Below, piece by piece: positions 60,906 through 64,000 of a DNA stretch of 64,000 bases. Where the stretch lies: the NCBI GenBank assembly GCA_001873065.1, contig MNYM01000045.1, forward strand, positions 1 through 64,000. The letters are read 5' to 3'. The notes below the pieces were generated by a model, which saw only the letters and a list, made by a program, of their open reading frames with translations, had not been told where the DNA came from and did no database searches. A program made the position numbers and the translations under genes. This DNA comes from Flavobacteriaceae bacterium CG2_30_31_66. Its GTDB lineage: Bacteria; Bacteroidota; Bacteroidia; Flavobacteriales; Flavobacteriaceae. Position 1 is the first letter of the stretch, and every line of letters starts with the position of its first letter.

Positions 60906-62819
60906 ATGTCTCAAAAATTTTTCGTTTCCTTTATTCTTCTTGTTTCTTTCTTACACATAGGAGCACAAGAAAAGTTTGATATTTCCGAAGCAGAAGCTAA
61001 ATCCGCTTCAAAAAAATTTAATTTCAAAGCGAATCCAAACACTTCAAATTATGATATTACATATCACAAACTTGAATTTTCAGTAAATCCTGCAATTGCA
61101 AGTATTTCAGGAAAAATTACTACAACTTTTACCGCAAAAGTAAACATGACCAAGGTGGTTTTTGATTTGGATGATAACATGTCTGTTTCAAAAGTAACTC
61201 AAAATGGAAATTCGCTTGCTTTTTCTCAAAATTCAAATGATGAATTGAATATTACGCTTCAAAACACCTTGTTTTCGAACCAATCCACAACTGTTTCAAT
61301 AGAATATAGTGGCAATCCTACAAGCAATGGTTTTGGTTCATTTGAGGTTTCAACTCATAGTGAAACTCCTGTTTTGTGGACACTTTCTGAGCCTTATGGT
61401 GCTTTGGGTTGGTGGCCTTGCAAACAAGATTTGAATGATAAAATAGATACAATTGATGTGTATATTACTGCGCCTCAACAATATATCTCTGTTTCAAATG
61501 GAATGGAACAAAGTGCAACAATAAATAATGGGCTTAAAACGACTCATTTTAAACATCAGTATCCAATTCCTGCGTATTTAATTGCAATTGCAGTTACTAA
61601 TTATCAAACATATTCTCACACAGTTTCTAATAACGGAAAGCCATTTCCTATCATTAATTATGTGTATCCTGAAAGTTTGAATTATGCGCAAAATAACACT
61701 AGAGTTACAGTAAATATCATGGAACATTTTATCAATGTATTTGGTAATTACCCATTTGAAAATGAAAAATATGGTCATGCACAATTTGGTTGGGGAGGAG
61801 GAATGGAACATACAACCGTGTCATTTATGGGAAGTTTTGATAGAGATTTAATAGCACATGAATTGGCACATCAATGGTTTGGAAATAAAATTACCTGCGG
61901 AAGTTGGAAAGATATTTGGTTGAATGAAGGATTCGCAACTTTTTTAACTGGGTTATCCATAGAACATTTGGATGGTGAAACAGCTTATAAAAACTGGAAA
62001 AGTTCAAAAATTAGTTCCATAACATCAATTTCTAACGGAGCTGTGTATCTTTCTGATGCAGATACGTTAAGTGTAAACAGAATTTTTAATGGCAGATTGA
62101 GCTACAATAAAGGTGCAATGGTTTTGCACATGTTGCGAAAAAAACTAGGAGAAACTAACTTTTTTATTGCTTTAAAAAATTATATCACTGATGCAGATTT
62201 GGCATATAATTATGCAAAAACCCCTGATTTAATCTCGCATTTAGAAGCTGTTTATGGTGAAAGTTTGACTGAATTTTTTAACGATTGGGTTTACAACCAA
62301 GGATATCCAACATATCAAGTCAATTGGCATCAACCTGAACCAAACAAAGTGAACATTCAATTGTTACAAACCCAAAGTGATGCTTCTGTTTCGTTTTTTG
62401 AGACAGCAGTTTCCATTCGTTTAAATGGCATTAATGGAGAAACTAAATATTTGATTCTAAATAATATATCCAACAATCAAACATTTATTGAAGAGGTTTC
62501 TTTTACAATTGCCTCCCTAGAGTTTGACCCAAATTTGGATTTAATTTCAAGAAATAACACAGTTACTTTAAGTACCGAAAATCAAATTATCGATAAATCA
62601 ACAATTACAATATATCCAAATCCAATAAATGATATTTTAGAAATTTTTCCTTCAAAAACGCTTATTGTTAAAAAAACAACCATCTTCAATGTTTTAGGAA
62701 AAAAAATGTTGGAAACTTCAAAACTTTCTGTAAATCTCAAAGAATTTTCATCAGGAATTTATTTCGTAAAAATTCAAACTAACAAAGGAAATTTCGACCG
62801 AAAAATTATCAAAAAATAG
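60906..62819 (+). CDS. M1 family zinc aminopeptidase secreted by T9SS
   Basis: A 637-residue peptidase with a signal peptide (residues 1 to about 20). The N-terminal beta domain is followed by the exopeptidase motif GWGGGMEHTTVSFM and the zinc site HELAHQWFGNK (318-322 HELAH, Glu24 residues after the first His in WLNEGFATF). A T9SS type A sorting domain (residues about 565-637: TIYPNPINDILEIFPSKTL, FSSGIYFVKIQTNKGNF) ends the protein. It is probably attached to the cell surface or secreted to degrade peptides. Confidence 0.95.
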   Translation: MSQKFFVSFILLVSFLHIGAQEKFDISEAEAKSASKKFNFKANPNTSNYDITYHKLEFSVNPAIASISGKITTTFTAKVNMTKVVFDLDDNMSVSKVTQNGNSLAFSQNSNDELNITLQNTLFSNQSTTVSIEYSGNPTSNGFGSFEVSTHSETPVLWTLSEPYGALGWWPCKQDLNDKIDTIDVYITAPQQYISVSNGMEQSATINNGLKTTHFKHQYPIPAYLIAIAVTNYQTYSHTVSNNGKPFPIINYVYPESLNYAQNNTRVTVNIMEHFINVFGNYPFENEKYGHAQFGWGGGMEHTTVSFMGSFDRDLIAHELAHQWFGNKITCGSWKDIWLNEGFATFLTGLSIEHLDGETAYKNWKSSKISSITSISNGAVYLSDADTLSVNRIFNGRLSYNKGAMVLHMLRKKLGETNFFIALKNYITDADLAYNYAKTPDLISHLEAVYGESLTEFFNDWVYNQGYPTYQVNWHQPEPNKVNIQLLQTQSDASVSFFETAVSIRLNGINGETKYLILNNISNNQTFIEEVSFTIASLEFDPNLDLISRNNTVTLSTENQIIDKSTITIYPNPINDILEIFPSKTLIVKKTTIFNVLGKKMLETSKLSVNLKEFSSGIYFVKIQTNKGNFDRKIIKK

Positions 62820-62909
62820 TCCCTTTTCAATCAAAAAAAACTATCAATAAAATCAATTCAATAATTTTTATTCACAATAATTTTTAACAATTTTGTTGAG
62901 CAATAATTG

Positions 62910-62917
62910 TATATTTG
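62910..62917 (+). promoter_or_regulatory. -7 element of the suf operon
   Basis: TATATTTG matches TAnnTTTG, 31 bases before the sufA start. A TTTG lies 14 bases upstream, shorter than the usual spacing. Confidence 0.5.
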
Positions 62918-62948
62918 CAAACAATTTAGATTTAATCTATTTAAACTT

Positions 62949-63278
62949 ATGATAAAAGTTTCAGACTTAGCAAAAAAGAAAGTCATCGAATTAATGACCG
63001 AGGATGGCTTTGACGCTTCAAAAGATTTTGTAAGAGTTGGCGTAAAAAGTGGCGGATGTTCAGGATTGTCATACCAACTTACTTTTGACAAAAATCAACT
63101 AGAAAATGACAAGATTTTTGAAGAAAACGAGATTAAAATTATCGTTGATAAGAAAAGCTTTTTATATCTTGTAGGAACCACGCTAGAATATTCAGGAGGT
63201 TTAAACGGAAAAGGATTTGTTTTCAACAACCCAAATGCCAATAGAACTTGTGGTTGTGGGGAAAGTTTTTCGTTGTAA
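62949..63278 (+). CDS. sufA: Iron-sulfur cluster assembly protein SufA/IscA family
   Basis: A 109-residue A-type carrier. Start 62949 begins MIKVSDLAKKK, as in the family; the upstream 62907 start adds no conserved sequence. The three Cys ligands are visible: VKSGGCSGLSYQLTF (Cys 37 region) and RTCGCGESFSL at the end. It delivers Fe-S clusters to target proteins. sufB follows after an inserted four-helix-bundle gene. Confidence 0.95.
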   Translation: MIKVSDLAKKKVIELMTEDGFDASKDFVRVGVKSGGCSGLSYQLTFDKNQLENDKIFEENEIKIIVDKKSFLYLVGTTLEYSGGLNGKGFVFNNPNANRTCGCGESFSL

Positions 63279-63279
63279 A

Positions 63280-63705
63280 ATGTTCAAAATTCAAGATTTA
63301 AAATTCAAAGTTGTGGCAACCGTAAAAGTTTTTGAAAATTTAGAGATTTGGAAACTTTCTAGAGTTCTTTGTGATGACATTAACTCTATTGCAAACAATT
63401 CAGAATTAATAAGAGATTATAGATTATACAATCAAATTGATGGTTCTTCTGGTTCAATTATGGACAATATTGCAGAAGGATTTGAAAGAAATGGAAATAA
63501 AGAGTTTATACAATTTTTATCAATAGCAAAAGCTTCTTGCGAAGAAACAAGATCGCAATTATATAGGATTTTTGACAGAAAATATGTAACTGAAATTGAA
63601 TTTAATAAATTAAAAAAACAAACAATTATTTCGAGTAAAATGATTGGTGGTTTTAAAACTTATTTAAAAAATAGTGATTTTCAAGGTAGCAAATATAAAA
63701 GTTAG
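63280..63705 (+). CDS. Four-helix-bundle protein (23S rRNA IVS-type, S23 family)
   Basis: A 141-residue protein of the four-helix-bundle (S23/IVP) family: FENLEIWKLSRVLCDDINSI, SGSIMDNIAEGFERNG and FIQFLSIAKASCEETRSQL. The family is found in 23S rRNA intervening sequences and in diversity-generating retroelements (avd). Its first codons (MFKIQDLKFKVV) are part of the left inverted-repeat arm, so the true start might be the in-frame GTG at 63313. It separates sufA (stop 63278) from sufB (start 63743). Function is unclear. Confidence 0.85.
   Translation: MFKIQDLKFKVVATVKVFENLEIWKLSRVLCDDINSIANNSELIRDYRLYNQIDGSSGSIMDNIAEGFERNGNKEFIQFLSIAKASCEETRSQLYRIFDRKYVTEIEFNKLKKQTIISSKMIGGFKTYLKNSDFQGSKYKS
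63282..63314 (+). repeat. Left inverted-repeat arm of IVP unit
   Basis: GTTCAAAATTCAAGATTTAA and the following bases are complementary to 63708-63741 at about 29 of 34 positions, including an unbroken 13-base block (ATTTAAAATTCAA). It starts 3 bases after the sufA stop codon. Confidence 0.8.
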
Positions 63706-63707
63706 CT

Positions 63708-63741
63708 ACAAACCTTGAATTTTAAATTTAGAACTTTGAAC
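63708..63741 (+). repeat. Right inverted-repeat arm of IVP unit
   Basis: Complementary to the left arm at 63282-63314. It begins 2 bases after the stop of the four-helix-bundle gene and ends one base before the sufB start codon. Confidence 0.8.
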
Positions 63742-63742
63742 T

Positions 63743-64000
63743 ATGAAGTATACTGAAGACGATTTAAAAGAAGAATTAAAAACCAAAGAATATGAGTATG
63801 GTTTTTATAGCAATTTCGAGAGCGAAACGTTTGCAAAAGGTTTAAATGAAGACGTTGTTCGTGCCATTTCCAAAAAGAAAAACGAACCTGAATGGATGAC
63901 CAATTGGCGATTAGAAGCCTATCGTGGTTGGACAAAAATGAAAGAACCTGAATGGGCAAATGTGAAATATGAAAAGCCAAATTTTCAAGAAATTGCCTAT
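63743..64000 (+). CDS. sufB: Fe-S cluster assembly protein SufB (partial)
   Basis: The first 86 codons are visible before the right edge. They match the SufB N-terminus: MKYTEDDLKEELKTKEYEYG, then FAKGLNEDVVRAISKKKNEP, WMTNWRLEAYRGW and EPEWANVKYEKPNFQEIAY. SufB is the scaffold on which SufBCD builds Fe-S clusters. The operon order sufA-(inserted gene)-sufB fits Bacteroidota suf operons, with sufC and sufD expected beyond the window. Confidence 0.93.
   Translation, partial: MKYTEDDLKEELKTKEYEYGFYSNFESETFAKGLNEDVVRAISKKKNEPEWMTNWRLEAYRGWTKMKEPEWANVKYEKPNFQEIAY

Overview
The window is AT-rich DNA (roughly 30% GC by eye) from a member of the Bacteroidota, most likely a marine Flavobacteriaceae (Polaribacter/Tenacibaculum-like). 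Evidence is the proteins with type IX secretion (T9SS) C-terminal domains, a TonB-dependent receptor with a carboxypeptidase-regulatory-like N-terminus, a CzcA-TolC fusion, an IleRS with the PGVHH form of the HIGH motif, and promoters of the Bacteroidota form TTG-N19-TAnnTTTG. I see no tRNA, rRNA or CRISPR array.

Region 1 (1-3.6 kb, minus strand) is an accessory bacteriocin-like locus. It holds four small peptides with double-glycine leaders, arranged as two pairs. Small membrane proteins and a CPBP protease lie among and downstream of them as immunity candidates, and the start of a C39 peptidase lies at the window edge. Two leaders share an identical 57-bp start region. One peptide is frameshifted, and the C39 reading frame appears to run into an unrelated HTH-like tail.

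Region 2 (3.9-14.1 kb): a large outer-membrane barrel-like protein, a heavy-metal RND efflux operon (His-rich small protein, CzcA-TolC fusion, membrane-fusion protein) and two small proteins. Region 3 (14.2-29.1 kb): housekeeping genes (bacilliredoxin, TerB-DnaJ protein, ileS, DksA-like protein, lspA, uvrC), a T9SS-type BNR-repeat protein and a patatin-barrel protein. Region 4 (29.1-36.5 kb, minus strand): a Pit phosphate transporter, a TonB-dependent receptor, a T9SS beta-helix protein and a Cys-rich HMA lipoprotein. Region 5 (36.6-47.5 kb): an EamA transporter, an M16 protease pair, rplU-rpmA, a histidine kinase with a LytTR regulator, and a PIF1-like helicase.

Region 6 (47.7-59.7 kb) is accessory. 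A lactate permease and D-lactate dehydrogenase pair is followed by a decayed tripartite RND pump (four in-frame stops, an internal deletion, 3' end cut by an IS3 fragment). Next comes a same-strand run of AhpD-like protein, peroxiredoxin, CDF metal exporter, frameshifted DinB protein, ArsF-like, ArsG-like and FmdE-like genes, which suggests metal(loid)/thiol stress defence. Region 7 (59.8-64 kb): thiL, a T9SS-secreted M1 aminopeptidase and the start of a suf operon. A four-helix-bundle (23S IVS-type) gene flanked by ~34-bp inverted repeats sits exactly between sufA and sufB.
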